From positions 196,200-260,199 of the forward strand of contig NZ_BAAADB010000003.1 of NCBI RefSeq assembly GCF_039522025.1: DNA of 64,000 bases, in the 5' to 3' direction. This DNA comes from Deinococcus depolymerans. Its GTDB lineage: Bacteria > Deinococcota > Deinococci > Deinococcales > Deinococcaceae. The position numbers and the translations under genes are program-made. How positions within the stretch are numbered: the first letter of the stretch is position 1; every line of letters begins with the position of its first letter. A model generated the notes under the pieces. It searched no databases. It was not told where the DNA came from and saw only the letters and a program-made list of their open reading frames with translations. Below are positions 13,770 to 24,022 of the stretch, piece by piece.

Positions 13770-14092
13770 GCTGAAAGGTTGGCAACTGTCAACCCGGGCG
13801 GACTCGCAGGGCCGCGCCACTGAGCGAGCAGGAGAGGAACGCCGCTCCGGGCGTGGCGTTGACAGGTCGGTGGGGTTCCGATCTGCTGGAGCGGTTCTCC
13901 GAATGACGGCACCGGACGTCTGCTGTGCCCGTGTCTCTGTGCCCATGCCTCCATTCTCTGCCTCGCCGCTGTTCCAGTCTGTCCTGCCCGTCAACATGCC
14001 CTCGCTCTTCTGCAGGGCGTGACAGGTCCGCCCGGCGACACAGACCGCCTCCTCATGGCAACGGCTCTGCCGAAACAGACGGATTCCGTATG
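13770..14092 (-). repeat. Repeat A copy (A11) interrupted by repeat B
   Basis: Reverse-orientation A with GGGCGTGGCGTTGACAGGTC up to GATCTG. Then comes the 179-bp B element, then the rest of A as CGAAACAGACGGATTCCGTAT. The start is degenerate, so the left border is approximate. Confidence 0.8.
13889..14067 (-). repeat. Repeat B, copy 1, inserted in A11
   Basis: 179 bp with ends GAGCGGTTCTCC and CATGGCAACGGCTC, flanked by TG on both sides. The internal hairpin near one end is decayed here. No ORF explains it. Other copies: 24983-25146 and 57009-57226. Confidence 0.8.
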
Positions 14093-14114
14093 GGCGCCCG
14101 CGGGCCACCCACAG

Positions 14115-14142
14115 CAAAAACCGGGCTCCCGAAGGAACCCGG
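14115..14142 (-). terminator. Intrinsic terminator of the lipoprotein gene
   Basis: On the minus strand: CCGGGTTCC, TTCG tetraloop, GGAGCCCGG, TTTTT. It ends 17 bases after the lipoprotein stop codon. Confidence 0.9.
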
Positions 14143-14158
14143 CCCGGCGCGAGGCGCC

Positions 14159-14578
14159 TTAGTTCAGGGTGATCTTGCTGGCGACGAGCTTCTCGCCTTC
14201 GATCTCGCCTTCCACGGCGACGTTGGCGTCCTTGCGGTCGGTGCCGAAGAACTCCTCGGCGGTCGTGGCGCCACCCTCGTAGGTGGTGGTGTCGGTCACG
14301 CTGACCTGGTAGTTCTTGTCGTTCTCGTTCAGGCCGAAGGTCTTGGCGGTGCCGTCGAACTCCATGATGGTGCCTTCGAGGCCGTCGCCGGCCGCCATGT
14401 CCACTTCCTCGCTGGTGCTGGCGCTGTCACCGTTGTTCATGGTGCTGTCGGCAGCGGCGCCGGTATCGGTGGTCGTGGTGGCAGTGGTGCCGTCCGTGGA
14501 GGTCTGGGTCGCCTCTTCCTTGGGAGCGCAGGAGGCGAGGAGGGCAGCGGTCAGGAGAGCCAGCAGGGTGGGTTTCAT
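14159..14578 (-). CDS. Small secreted lipoprotein, DUF5666-like
   Basis: 139 aa. A lipoprotein signal MKPTLLALLTAALLASC (lipobox LLASC, Cys 17) is followed by a Thr/Ser/Asp-rich linker (TQTSTDGTTATTTTDTG). The single compact domain from about residue 60 (GLEGTIMEFDGTAKTFGL...ANVAVEGEIEGEKLVASKITL) resembles the small beta-barrel of DUF5666. Start at ATG 14578 with GAAGATGAGGG upstream; a frame 29 codons longer lacks a signal. Low GC linker codons are unlike its neighbours. Function unknown; followed by a strong terminator. Confidence 0.8.
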   Translation of the reverse strand: MKPTLLALLTAALLASCAPKEEATQTSTDGTTATTTTDTGAAADSTMNNGDSASTSEEVDMAAGDGLEGTIMEFDGTAKTFGLNENDKNYQVSVTDTTTYEGGATTAEEFFGTDRKDANVAVEGEIEGEKLVASKITLN

Positions 14579-14761
14579 GCCCTCATCTTCACGGCTGGCA
14601 CCGGTGACTAGATGAGGAGAATCGCAGGGAACCTTTACGTCCAGCACGCTGAAATTCCTGACCAAAGCATGAAGTGGTCATGAAGTGCCGGTGCCGCACC
14701 TGCGCCTCCTGACCGCCCGCCAGCTGCTATGGGGCGGCCCCGCCCGCCCCGGCGCGGAGTT

Positions 14762-17002
14762 TCAGTTGAGCGTGAATTCCCCGTTCCGCACGCCCACCTT
14801 CACGTTCCCGCCGTTCTTCAGGCGCCCGAACAGCAGCTCGTCGGCCAGCGGCCGCTTGAGCCGCGTCTCGATCACCCGCGCCAGCGGGCGGGCGCCCATG
14901 GCCGGGTCGTACCCCAGTTCCGCCAGTCGCGCCCGGGCCGCCGGACTGACCGTGACAGTCACGCCCCGCTCGGCCAGCTGCACCTGCAACTCGCGGATGA
15001 ACTTGTCCACCACGCCGCCCATCACGGCCGGGGACAGCGGCGAGAAGTGCAGCACGGCGTCCAGGCGGTTACGGAATTCCGGCGTGAACGTCCGTTTCAC
15101 CGCCTCGGCCTCCTCGCCCGCGCGGCCCACCCGCCCGAAGCCCAGCGCGGGCCGCGAGGCGTCGGCCGCCCCGGCGTTCGTCGTGAAGATCAGGATCAAC
15201 CCGCGCCCGTCCACCTTCTTCCCGGTGTGGTCGGTCAGGGTGCCGTGGTCCATGAGCTGCAGGAACACGTTGTACACGTCCGGGTGCGCCTTCTCGATCT
15301 CGTCGAGCAGCACCACCGCGTGCGGGTGCCGCGCCACGGCGTCCGTCAGCAGGCCCCCCTGATCGAAGCCCACGTAGCCGGGGGGCGCTCCGATCAGGCG
15401 CGCGACCGTGTGCGCCTCCTGGTACTCGCTCATGTCGAAGCGCGCCAGGTGAATGCCCAGCCGGTCGGCCAGCGCACGCGCCAGTTCGGTCTTGCCCACC
15501 CCGGTCGGCCCGGCGAACAGGAACGCCCCCTGCGGTTTCTGCGGGTCGCGCAGGCCCGCGCGGGCCAGTTTCACGGCGCTCGCCACGGCGTCCACGGCCG
15601 GGTCCTGCCCGAACACCCGCGCCCGCAGGTCCGCGCCCAGCGTCGCCAGGGACGTGACCTCCTCGGCCTTCACGGCACCCAGCGGCACGCGGGCCATGCG
15701 GGCCACCGTGCCCTCGATGTCCGGCACGTCGATCACGCCGCCCTTCCCCGTACTGCTGCGCGCCGCGCCCGCCTCGTCGAGCACATCGATGGCCTTGTCC
15801 GGCAGGAAGCGGTCCCGCAGGTGGCGCACGGACAGCCGCACCGCCGCCTCCAGCGCCCCCGGCGTGAACGTCACCCCGTGGTGCGCCTCGTAACGCCCGG
15901 ACAGCCCCTGCACGATCTTCAGGGCGTCCTCCTCGGACGGCTCGGGCACCTCGACCGTCTGGAAACGCCGCCACAACGCCCGGTCCTTCTCCAGAAAGCG
16001 CAGCTCGGCGGGCGTGGTCGCGCCCAGCACCCGCAACCCGTGCCCGTGCGCGCTGCCGCGGGCCAGCGCCGGCTTCAGGAGGTTCGCGGCGTCCACGTTC
16101 CCGCCCTCGGTCGCCCCGGCCCCCACCAGCGTGTGCAGCTCGTCGATGAACAGCACCGCGTTCCGCCCGTCCAGCGCCGCCAGGACCGCCTTCAGCCGCG
16201 CCTCGAAATCGCCCCGGTACCGCGTGCCGGCCAGCAGCGCCCCCAGGTCCAGCGCGAACACGCTGGCGTCCCGCAGGAACCCCGGCGCCCGCCCGTCCGC
16301 GATCCGCTGCGCGAGTCCCTCGGCCAGCGCGGTCTTGCCCACGCCCGGCTCGCCGACCAGCACCGGGTTGTTCTTCCCGCGCCGCGCCAGGATGTGCACC
16401 ACCCGTTCCAGTTCCGCTCCGCGCCCGATCACCGGGTCGAAGCGCCCGGCCCGCGCCAGCGCCGTCAGGTCGGCGGCGTACGCCTCCAGCGGGTCCACGT
16501 CCGGCCCCGCACCCCCGGCCTCATCCGGGGCCGGGCCGTCCACGCCCGCCACGCGCCGCTCCCGCTCGCGGCCCGGCACCCTCGCCGTCCCGTGAGACAC
16601 GAAATTCAGCACGTCCAGCCGCGACGCTCCCTGCGCCTCGATCGCGGCGCGCGCCGGACTGTCCTCCTCCTCCAGCAACTCCACCAGCACCCGCGCGCCG
16701 TCCGCCTCCTGTCCGCCACGGCCGCTGGCGTGCAACTGCAGCACCGCGCCCTCCACGACCCGGTGGACGCCCAGCGTGAAATCCGGCTCGGCGTCCGGCA
16801 CGGCGTCCAGCTCCGCCAGCACCGCCCGCAGATCATCCCGCAGCCGCTCCACGTCCACACCCACCGCCAGCAGCGCCTCACGCGCCTCCGGGTCGTGCGT
16901 CAGGGCCAGCAGCAGGTGTTCGAGCGTCACCAGTTCATGTCCGGCCTCACGCGCGTAGTCCGCCGCGCGGCCGATCGTGACCTGCAGGTGCTCGCTGATC
17001 AT
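14762..17002 (-). CDS. clpA: ATP-dependent Clp protease ATPase subunit ClpA
   Basis: 746 aa. AAA+ unfoldase that feeds substrates to ClpP. An N-terminal repeat domain (residues 1-145, HELVTLEHLLLALTHD) is followed by D1 with Walker A GEPGVGKTAL near 215 and Walker B VLFIDELHTL. D2 has GPTGVGKTEL near 495 and VVLLDEIEKAHPDV, with an AAA+ lid and a C-terminal RPLARVIETRLKRPLADELL. The start ATG overlaps the clpS stop as ATGA, so the pair is coupled. clpP is not in the window. Confidence 0.96.
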   Translation of the reverse strand: MISEHLQVTIGRAADYAREAGHELVTLEHLLLALTHDPEAREALLAVGVDVERLRDDLRAVLAELDAVPDAEPDFTLGVHRVVEGAVLQLHASGRGGQEADGARVLVELLEEEDSPARAAIEAQGASRLDVLNFVSHGTARVPGRERERRVAGVDGPAPDEAGGAGPDVDPLEAYAADLTALARAGRFDPVIGRGAELERVVHILARRGKNNPVLVGEPGVGKTALAEGLAQRIADGRAPGFLRDASVFALDLGALLAGTRYRGDFEARLKAVLAALDGRNAVLFIDELHTLVGAGATEGGNVDAANLLKPALARGSAHGHGLRVLGATTPAELRFLEKDRALWRRFQTVEVPEPSEEDALKIVQGLSGRYEAHHGVTFTPGALEAAVRLSVRHLRDRFLPDKAIDVLDEAGAARSSTGKGGVIDVPDIEGTVARMARVPLGAVKAEEVTSLATLGADLRARVFGQDPAVDAVASAVKLARAGLRDPQKPQGAFLFAGPTGVGKTELARALADRLGIHLARFDMSEYQEAHTVARLIGAPPGYVGFDQGGLLTDAVARHPHAVVLLDEIEKAHPDVYNVFLQLMDHGTLTDHTGKKVDGRGLILIFTTNAGAADASRPALGFGRVGRAGEEAEAVKRTFTPEFRNRLDAVLHFSPLSPAVMGGVVDKFIRELQVQLAERGVTVTVSPAARARLAELGYDPAMGARPLARVIETRLKRPLADELLFGRLKNGGNVKVGVRNGEFTLN

Positions 17003-17316
17003 TCGCCCGCCTCCGGCTCGGCCACCACGCGCAGCGGGAAGCCCTCCTGCCGCGCCGCCGCCATCACCTGCGCCACCTTCGTCTCGGCCACGTCCCGCGA
17101 GTACACGCCCGCCACGCCCTGCCCCCTGTGGTGCACGGCCAGCATGATCAGTTCGGCCTCCTGCTCGGACTTGCGGAAGAAGCGGCGCAGCACCTCCACC
17201 ACGAACTCCATCGGGGTGTAGTCGTCGTTCAGCAGCAGTACCCGGAACAGCCGGGGCCGCTGCGTTCGCGTGCGCTCCAGCGTCTGGGTTCCAGAGTCAA
17301 GGTCCCGGCGTGTCAT
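16999..17316 (-). CDS. clpS: ClpS adaptor protein
   Basis: 105 aa. N-end rule adaptor that docks on the ClpA N-domain and delivers substrates with N-terminal Leu/Phe/Trp/Tyr. Signature LFRVLLLNDDYTPMEFVVEVL, then MLAVHHRGQGVAGVYSRDVAETK. ATG 17316 follows TACACT (17324-17329) by 7 bases, so the clpSA operon is transcribed leaderless. Four-base overlap with clpA. Confidence 0.96.
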   Translation of the reverse strand: MTRRDLDSGTQTLERTRTQRPRLFRVLLLNDDYTPMEFVVEVLRRFFRKSEQEAELIMLAVHHRGQGVAGVYSRDVAETKVAQVMAAARQEGFPLRVVAEPEAGE

Positions 17317-17426
17317 GCCGCCGAGTGTAGCGGCCCCGCGCGGCCCCTGCCGGAGCCAGGGTCACGGTCCAGAGGCTGCGGGCATCGGGGCGCGGTGCGT
17401 GGACGGCGGAGCGGCGCCTGCTCCCC

Positions 17427-17587
17427 CATACGGACTGCCGTTTGTTCGTTAACAGATCGGAACACCACCGATCTGTCAACTCCACGTCCGGAGGGGCGCC
17501 CAGCTCCTTCTCTGCGGAGCAGCTCTCCGGGTCGCATCCGCTCGGATTGAACGGCTTTGTCAGCCATCCAATCGGAGTCCATATCAC
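17427..17587 (+). repeat. Repeat A, full copy (A12)
   Basis: Starts CATACGGACTGCCGTTTG, includes CAGATCGG...CCGATCTG and ends ATCGGAGTCCATATCA. It lies between clpS and the LEA-like gene, 60 bases from the latter's stop. Bases 17317-17426 hold only the clpS promoter and nothing else recognisable. Confidence 0.9.
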
Positions 17588-17594
17588 ACGACAG

Positions 17595-17630
17595 GGGCCG
17601 CGCCCCCTCCGGTGGGGGAGGAGGCGCGGC
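17595..17630. terminator. Strong hairpin downstream of the LEA-like gene
   Basis: GCCGCGCCCCCTCC / GGAGGAGGCGCGGC-type stem around a GGTG loop, between repeat A12 and the stop of the LEA-like gene. It has no T-run, so it may be a weak terminator or RNA-stabilising structure. Confidence 0.5.
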
Positions 17631-17646
17631 ACTGGTGGAAAATGGA

Positions 17647-18204
17647 TCAGGCTTTCTTGGCGTCGCGGGCCGCGCCCTTGACGTCGTTGGCGGCCTTCGT
17701 GGCGTCGGCCTTCACGTCGGCGGCCTTGGCCTGCACGTCCGCCTTGACCTCGGCGGCCTTGTCGGCCGCGGCGTTCTTCGCGTCGGCCGCGGCGTCCCTG
17801 GCCTTGTCGGCCACGTCGGCGGCCCGGTCGCTGGCGGTCGCGGCGGTGTCCCTGGCGGCGTCGGCAGCCTTCCCGGAGGCGTCGGCCACGGCGCCCTTCA
17901 CGTCACCGGCCACTTCCTTGACCTTGTCGGCGGCGGCCTGGGCACCGCTGGCCGCGGCGTCCTTGACCTCGCCGGCCTTCTCGGCGATCACGGTCCCGGC
18001 GTCCTTGGCGGCGTCACGGGTCTTCTCCCAGCCTTTCGTGACGCTCTGGCCCACATCCTGCGCGGCGTCCTTGAGGCCCAGGTCGGCCAGTTTGGCATCC
18101 AGGGCGCGGCGGTTCTGTTCACGGCTGAAGTAGTACGCGCCCGCGCCCACCAGGGCACCCAGGACCAGCAGTCGTTTCAGGGGGAAATGACGATCACTTT
18201 TCAT
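17647..18204 (-). CDS. LEA-like / apolipoprotein-like amphipathic helical protein
   Basis: 185 aa. After one N-terminal hydrophobic segment (LLVLGALVGAGAYYF) nearly all of the protein is an Ala/Lys/Asp repeat with 11-residue periodicity (DKVKEVAGDVKGAVADASG, DKAAEVKADVQAKAADVKAD). This is the pattern of group 3 late-embryogenesis-abundant proteins, which protect cells against desiccation. The hydrophobic start suggests membrane anchoring with the helix free. ATG 18204 follows TAGGCT (18212-18217) by 7 bases. Role inferred from composition only. Confidence 0.75.
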   Translation of the reverse strand: MKSDRHFPLKRLLVLGALVGAGAYYFSREQNRRALDAKLADLGLKDAAQDVGQSVTKGWEKTRDAAKDAGTVIAEKAGEVKDAAASGAQAAADKVKEVAGDVKGAVADASGKAADAARDTAATASDRAADVADKARDAAADAKNAAADKAAEVKADVQAKAADVKADATKAANDVKGAARDAKKA

Positions 18205-18325
18205 GAGAGTCAGCCTACGCCCCCCTCATCTGTGCAGGATGAGCCGTGATTCACGCGCAGTTCACGCCCCACCCGCCACGCACCCTCACCCCTGCGCACT
18301 GCCCCCGGTTTCGCCCTCCACCCGG

Positions 18326-18405
18326 AACCCGGCCTGTCAGCGCCACGCCCGGCAGTCCGCTCGGGTTGAACGCTGCTGCACACCTTCCAACCGCAGTGCG
18401 GATCA
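18326..18405 (+). repeat. Repeat A, 3' partial copy (A13) ending in a gene stop
   Basis: Only the right part remains: CCTGTCAGCGCCACGCCCGG, CGCTCGGGTTGAACG..., end CCGCAGTGCGGATCA. The TCA at 18403-18405 is the stop of the next minus-strand gene. Confidence 0.65.
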
Positions 18406-18774
18406 GAGCAGGCCCAGGCGGCGCGCCAGTTCACGCCCCAGAATCCACTCCTCGGGTTCCTCGGTGTCCTGCACGCGCACCAGCACGCACTCGCGACCCA
18501 GGTAGAACGCCACGATCTTCTCCCAGGCTTCCTCCTCGGTGTCCGCGGTCTCCTCGATGTCCTCCAGCGTGCCCCAGACGTCACCGTCCACGTCCGCGCT
18601 GCGCAGCGCCTCGGCGTGACCGCTCAGCACGTACGCGTCGACCGCCTCGTCGCGGCGGTACGTTTCACCGTCCCGGCGCAGGTCCAGGCGGTCGTCCCGC
18701 TCGAACAGGCTCTCCAGAAGGGCGTCCCACTGCCCGGCACTCAGGGTAATCACGTCGCGTCGCTCGTCACTCAC
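18403..18774 (-). CDS. Small hypothetical acidic protein
   Basis: 123 aa, not recognised. Soluble, strongly acidic middle (DVWGTLEDIEETADTEEEAWEKI) and a C-terminal basic helix (ILGRELARRLGLL). GTG 18774 is 6 bases after a TACACT box on the minus strand; this supports it over a start 15 codons upstream. The stop lies in repeat A13. A divergent gene starts about 100 bases away. Confidence 0.7.
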   Translation of the reverse strand: MSDERRDVITLSAGQWDALLESLFERDDRLDLRRDGETYRRDEAVDAYVLSGHAEALRSADVDGDVWGTLEDIEETADTEEEAWEKIVAFYLGRECVLVRVQDTEEPEEWILGRELARRLGLL

Positions 18775-18871
18775 GCGGGCAGTGTACCCGCCGGGACCGC
18801 CACCCCACCGAAAGAACACGTGAAGGCAGACCGTTCAGATGCGGGCCCGCACCGCCCCGTACACTGCGGAC

Positions 18872-19852
18872 ATGCAGCCCGCACAACGCAACCCTGGCGT
18901 TCCCCGCCGTCTCCTGTCCCTGGGCGCCCTACTGATCGCGCTGCTGACGCTGCTCGCCCTGGTCTCGCCGCTGGCGCAGGCGCAGTCCGGCGGTGGGTTC
19001 GGCGGCAGTTCCCGCAGTTCCGGCAGCTCCGGCAGTTCCGGCGGCAGCTTCGGTGGAAGCCGCGGCGGGTCCGGTGGCGGGTACAGCGGCAATTACGGCG
19101 GCGGGTACAGCGGGCCGATCATCATCAACGGCGGCGGGTACGGCGGCGGGTACGGGTACAGCAGCGGCGGTCTCGGCGGCGTGGTCACCCTGATCATCTT
19201 CGGCGTCGTGATCTTCGTGGTCATCAGCGCCATGCGCCGTAACCTCGGCGGGAGCGGCCGGGGCCTCACGGGCCTCAGCGGTACCGCCCAGGCCGTCAGC
19301 GTGCAGATCCTGATGGCCGAGGGCGAAGAGGTCAAACGCGCCCTGCAGCGCGTCGCGCAGACCGGCGACCCCGACACCAACGAGGGCCTGGCCCGCATGC
19401 TTCAGGAGGCCGCGCTGGTCGCCCTGCGCCACCCGGAACGCTGGGTGTACGGACACGTGCAGCGCGCCCAGGGGTCCGCCAGCACCGCCGACAGCCAGGT
19501 GGGCGCCTGGGCCACCGAGGCCCGCGCCGCCTTCACCGAGCAGACCACCAGCAACTACCAGAACAATGACCCCCGCAGCGGGTACGCGCACCGCGGCGAC
19601 TACACCTTCAAACCCGACGCCGGCGATCAGTACCTCGCCGTGACCCTGGCCGTCGCCGCCCACACCCTGGCCGCCCTGCCCCCGGCCGGCACCACCAACG
19701 CCGCCGAGGCACGCGCCGCGCTGAGCGCCATCAGCGCCGTCGCGCCCGGCGACCTGATCCGCGCCGAGGTCGTCTGGAGCCCCGACGCCGACGGTGAATT
19801 CCTCAGCGAGGACGAGGCCATCCAGAAGTACCCCAACCTGACCCGCCTGTAA
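18872..19852 (+). CDS. DUF1517 membrane protein with Gly/Ser-rich region
   Basis: 326 aa. N-terminal signal or signal-anchor ([21 protein letters not shown]), then a Gly/Ser/Tyr repeat tract about residues 38-105, one transmembrane helix ([18 protein letters not shown]) and a C-terminal domain ([26 protein letters not shown]...) typical of DUF1517 proteins, some of which are plastid or cyanobacterial membrane proteins. ATG 18872 follows TACACT (18860-18865) by 6 bases. A terminator follows at 19874-19905. Function unknown. Confidence 0.85.
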   Translation: MQPAQRNPGVPRRLLSLGALLIALLTLLALVSPLAQAQSGGGFGGSSRSSGSSGSSGGSFGGSRGGSGGGYSGNYGGGYSGPIIINGGGYGGGYGYSSGGLGGVVTLIIFGVVIFVVISAMRRNLGGSGRGLTGLSGTAQAVSVQILMAEGEEVKRALQRVAQTGDPDTNEGLARMLQEAALVALRHPERWVYGHVQRAQGSASTADSQVGAWATEARAAFTEQTTSNYQNNDPRSGYAHRGDYTFKPDAGDQYLAVTLAVAAHTLAALPPAGTTNAAEARAALSAISAVAPGDLIRAEVVWSPDADGEFLSEDEAIQKYPNLTRL

Positions 19853-19873
19853 CGGCCTGCACCCCACCTGCCC

Positions 19874-19905
19874 GGCCGGACTGTTCAGCGTCAGACAGTC
19901 CGGCC
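19874..19905 (+). terminator. Hairpin terminator after the DUF1517 gene
   Basis: GGCCGGACTGT, 10-base loop, ACAGTCCGGCC, then TTCCCG. Perfect 11-bp stem 21 bases after the stop, with a poor T-tract. Confidence 0.7.
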
Positions 19906-19930
19906 TTCCCGTGCGCCCGTATCTTCACGC

Positions 19931-20257
19931 ATGGCCCGCCGGTCCCCCGCACCCACCTGGCCCCCGCCGCCCAGACCCGCGCCCACCTGCGCCCTGTGTC
20001 AGCGGGCGGTGCCGCACCTGACCGAACACCACCTGCTGCCCCGCTCACAGGGCCGCCGCCAGGGCGTGCGCGTGGCCGACCTGCCCACCACGCTGCTGTG
20101 CCGCCCCTGCCACAGTTTCCTGCACCGCACCTTCAGCAACGCCGAACTGGCCCGCGACTACCAGGACATCGGCGCGCTGCGCGCCCACCCGGACGTGCAG
20201 CGCTTCACCCGCTGGCTGCGCACGCAACCCGTCAGCAAGGGCGTGCGGGTGCGCTGA
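19931..20257 (+). CDS. HNH-like endonuclease domain protein
   Basis: 108 aa. Cys pairs CALC and CRPC frame the core EHHLLPRS...[12 protein letters not shown], matching the HNH/treble-clef nuclease fold (first His pair, zinc Cys, terminal His). Proline-rich N-terminus. ATG 19931 is 5 bases after TATCTT. HNH proteins of this size can be stand-alone nucleases or restriction-type enzymes; no partner gene is adjacent. The stop TGA (20255-20257) begins a repeat A fragment. Confidence 0.8.
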   Translation: MARRSPAPTWPPPPRPAPTCALCQRAVPHLTEHHLLPRSQGRRQGVRVADLPTTLLCRPCHSFLHRTFSNAELARDYQDIGALRAHPDVQRFTRWLRTQPVSKGVRVR

Positions 20258-20430
20258 TACGGACTCCGTTTGTTTCGCTGATACGGATTCCGTTTGTTTC
20301 GTTCACAGATCGGAACACCACCGATCTGTCAATTCGACGTCCGGAGGGGCGTTTCTCTCCTGCTCGCTCCGCGGCGCAGCTCTGCGAGTCCGCTCGGATT
20401 GAACGGCTTTGTAAGCCATTCAATCGGAGG
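20255..20430 (+). repeat. Repeat A copy with duplicated left end (A14)
   Basis: A 23-bp end fragment TGATACGGACTCCGTTTG... is followed at 20278 by a second complete left end and most of the element. The right terminus stops early at CAATCGGAGG. The first TGA is the HNH gene stop. Confidence 0.85.
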
Positions 20431-20468
20431 CGGGCAGGACGCGCGGCATGCAGGCAGCGGGGAATGGA

Positions 20469-20504
20469 AAGGGGCCCGCCGCTGCCATGCCGGACGGGCC
20501 CCTT
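20469..20504 (-). terminator. Terminator of the cytochrome c gene
   Basis: 10-bp stem AAGGGGCCCG / CGGGCCCCTT with a 16-base loop, ten bases after the cytochrome c stop on the minus strand. Confidence 0.7.
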
Positions 20505-20514
20505 CCGGGTCAGG

Positions 20515-21174
20515 TCATTTCAGGGTGGCGACGTACGCGGCGACGGCCGTCAGGTCGGCGTCGGTCATGGGGCCCAGGGCGATGCGCATGGCGTCCGGGT
20601 AGGGAATGCCGGTCACCGGCGCGGCCTTGTACGCGCGCAGTGCCGTCAGGACCGACGGGGCGCTGCGGCCCTTCAGTGCGGGAATCCCGAGGGTCTCGGC
20701 GCCTTCGCCGGTCTCGCCGTGGCAGACGACGCAGGCGAGCACGCCGCGCGCCGGATCACCCGCGCTGTACAGCGTCTCGCCGGTCAAGGTCGTCCCGGCG
20801 GCGCTCGTGACCGGGGGCGCCGCGGGCGTTCCGTAGAACGCGGCGAGATCCGCGATGTCCTGGTCGCTGAGAGCCCCCGCCACGCGCTGCATGGTGCCGT
20901 TCGGGCGGGTGCCGGCGCGGAAGGCCAGCAGCGCGGCCTGGATGCCCGCAGCGCTGCGGCCGCTCAGGGTGGGGGCGCGGCCCGCACCGTGACAGCCGGC
21001 GCACGACCCGCTGAGGCCCTGCCCGCGCGCCGCGTCCGCCACCGGACGGCCCGGCGCGGCCTGGGCCAGGACAGCCGGCCGGCCCAGAATGACCGGCGCG
21101 CCGAGGACCAGCAGCGCGGGCAACAGGAACCGGGAAAGCCGTGTGAAGCGGACCTGCTCGAATCTGATCTTCAT
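20515..21174 (-). CDS. Secreted di-haem cytochrome c
   Basis: 219 aa. Signal sequence ([16 protein letters not shown]) followed by two cytochrome c domains, each with a CXXCH haem site: CAGCH at 58-62 and CVVCH at 148-152. The axial Met candidates are in [10 protein letters not shown] and LGPMTDADL. Layout and the YAG-like spacing resemble cytochrome c4, an electron carrier feeding terminal oxidases. Start at ATG 21174 with CCGGAGTTG upstream; the longer frame adds 22 residues before the signal. No oxidase genes are adjacent. Confidence 0.9.
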   Translation of the reverse strand: MKIRFEQVRFTRLSRFLLPALLVLGAPVILGRPAVLAQAAPGRPVADAARGQGLSGSCAGCHGAGRAPTLSGRSAAGIQAALLAFRAGTRPNGTMQRVAGALSDQDIADLAAFYGTPAAPPVTSAAGTTLTGETLYSAGDPARGVLACVVCHGETGEGAETLGIPALKGRSAPSVLTALRAYKAAPVTGIPYPDAMRIALGPMTDADLTAVAAYVATLK

Positions 21175-21301
21175 GGGTTCAACTCCGGTCAGGGGAGGTG
21201 CGCCGGAATGCCCCGGCCCGCTCATCCGCGCCGCTGGCATTCCTGACGAACTGGCTTTGACGGTCAGGCGCGTCCCACCACTGTACTCCCTCCGCTTCCG
21301 C

Positions 21302-22141
21302 TCACCGGGTGCCGGTCACCGGGGCGTGCCGGGTGGCAGGCTGCGCCGGCAGCGGCTCACCGGGCAACCAGCGGCGCAGCAGCAGCGGCACCCCCTCGGC
21401 CGCCACCAGCACCAGCAGCGCGTACCGCAGCGCCCGCACCAGCCCGATCTCCTTGATCCCGGCGGGCAGCGCCCCCAGCCCGAAGTACACGGCGAACACC
21501 ACGGTCAGCCCGGCCAGCGCCACGATCAGTCGTCCTGCCAGGTCACGGGGGGGCGTGAAGGTCGGCCGCGCGAACCAGAACCCGGCCGCCAGCCCCAGGC
21601 CGACCGCGAACTCGCGTGGTGCGCCGATCGGCAGCAGGGCCGCCACGACCAGCGCCGCCAGCGGCGGGGCCCAGCGCAGCGCGCCAGCCTGCGGGAACGC
21701 GCCCCGAGCCGCCAGCAGGGCAAACGCGCCGCCCAGCAGCAGACCCACGGCCACGTCACTGGGGTAATGCACGTGCAGAACCAGGCGGGACGCGGCGATC
21801 AGCGCCACGAGCGCGAGCGTCACGCCGGTCACCCAGGGACGGCGCACCTGCGCGGCGATCCCCCACCACAGGGTCGCGGCCAGCTGCGAGTGCCCGCTGG
21901 GCAGGCCCGGCCCGCCCGCCGTGGCCCGCGCCGCGGCCGACGCCACGGACGGATCGTCCGTGAACGGGCGCGGCAGATTCAGGCCGTACTTCAGCGCCGC
22001 GTTCAGCAGGTAACTCAGCGCGAACGCCACGCCCAGCTGCCGCCCGCCCCGCGGGCTCACCAGCCAGGTGTACAGGGCCAGCGCCACGATGAAGACCTCG
22101 TCACGACCCAGGTTCGTGATCATCAACCAGACAGATTCCAT
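21302..22141 (-). CDS. PAP2-family membrane phosphatase
   Basis: 279 aa, about 7-8 transmembrane segments. PAP2 motifs are [10 protein letters not shown] (C1), [15 protein letters not shown] (C2) and [16 protein letters not shown] (C3), giving the catalytic His pair. Likely substrates are phosphatidate or undecaprenyl pyrophosphate (carrier recycling). The C-terminal third adds extra hydrophobic segments with no PAP2 motif. Start at ATG 22141 was chosen as the first Met before [15 protein letters not shown]; the open frame continues far upstream as an antisense shadow of the ABC gene. Divergent from the ABC ATPase. Confidence 0.9.
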   Translation of the reverse strand: MESVWLMITNLGRDEVFIVALALYTWLVSPRGGRQLGVAFALSYLLNAALKYGLNLPRPFTDDPSVASAAARATAGGPGLPSGHSQLAATLWWGIAAQVRRPWVTGVTLALVALIAASRLVLHVHYPSDVAVGLLLGGAFALLAARGAFPQAGALRWAPPLAALVVAALLPIGAPREFAVGLGLAAGFWFARPTFTPPRDLAGRLIVALAGLTVVFAVYFGLGALPAGIKEIGLVRALRYALLVLVAAEGVPLLLRRWLPGEPLPAQPATRHAPVTGTR

Positions 22142-22309
22142 GATCCCATCATCATGCCCCACGGAACGCCCGGACGGCAGGCGGGGTGTGACCGAAACAG
22201 CCGGCCCCGTCCGTATGACGCGTGCGCCCAGCCTGCCGGCCCTGCCACCGGTCCCGCGCACCCCCCCGGGGTCTGTCCAGACGAGCCCGTGAAAGCTAGA
22301 CTGAACGTT

Positions 22310-23884
<1,575 letters not shown>

Positions 23885-23887
<3 letters not shown>

Positions 23888-24022
23888 TACGGACTCCGAT
23901 TGAATGGCTGACAAAGCCGTTCAATCAGAGCGAAGCGAGGAGGAGAGAAACGGGTTCCGGACGTGGAGCCGGCAATCCGGTGCAGTTCCGGATTGTTGGC
24001 GAAACAACCGGAGTCCGTATCA
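23885..24022 (-). repeat. Repeat A (A15) holding the stops of two convergent genes
   Basis: 138 bp, reverse orientation, from TGATACGGACTCCGATTGAA to CGGAGTCCGTATCA. The first three bases are the stop of the plus-strand ABC ATPase gene and the last three are the stop of the minus-strand EamA gene, so the element fills the whole intergenic space. Confidence 0.95.

Noticed and set aside
13889..14067. Repeat B as an insertion sequence
   Set aside because: It is under 180 bp with no transposase frame; non-autonomous repeat is the better description.
14729..17221. 830-aa open frame opposite clpA
   Set aside because: Arg/His/Pro-rich antisense shadow; ClpA on the other strand has all its AAA+ motifs.
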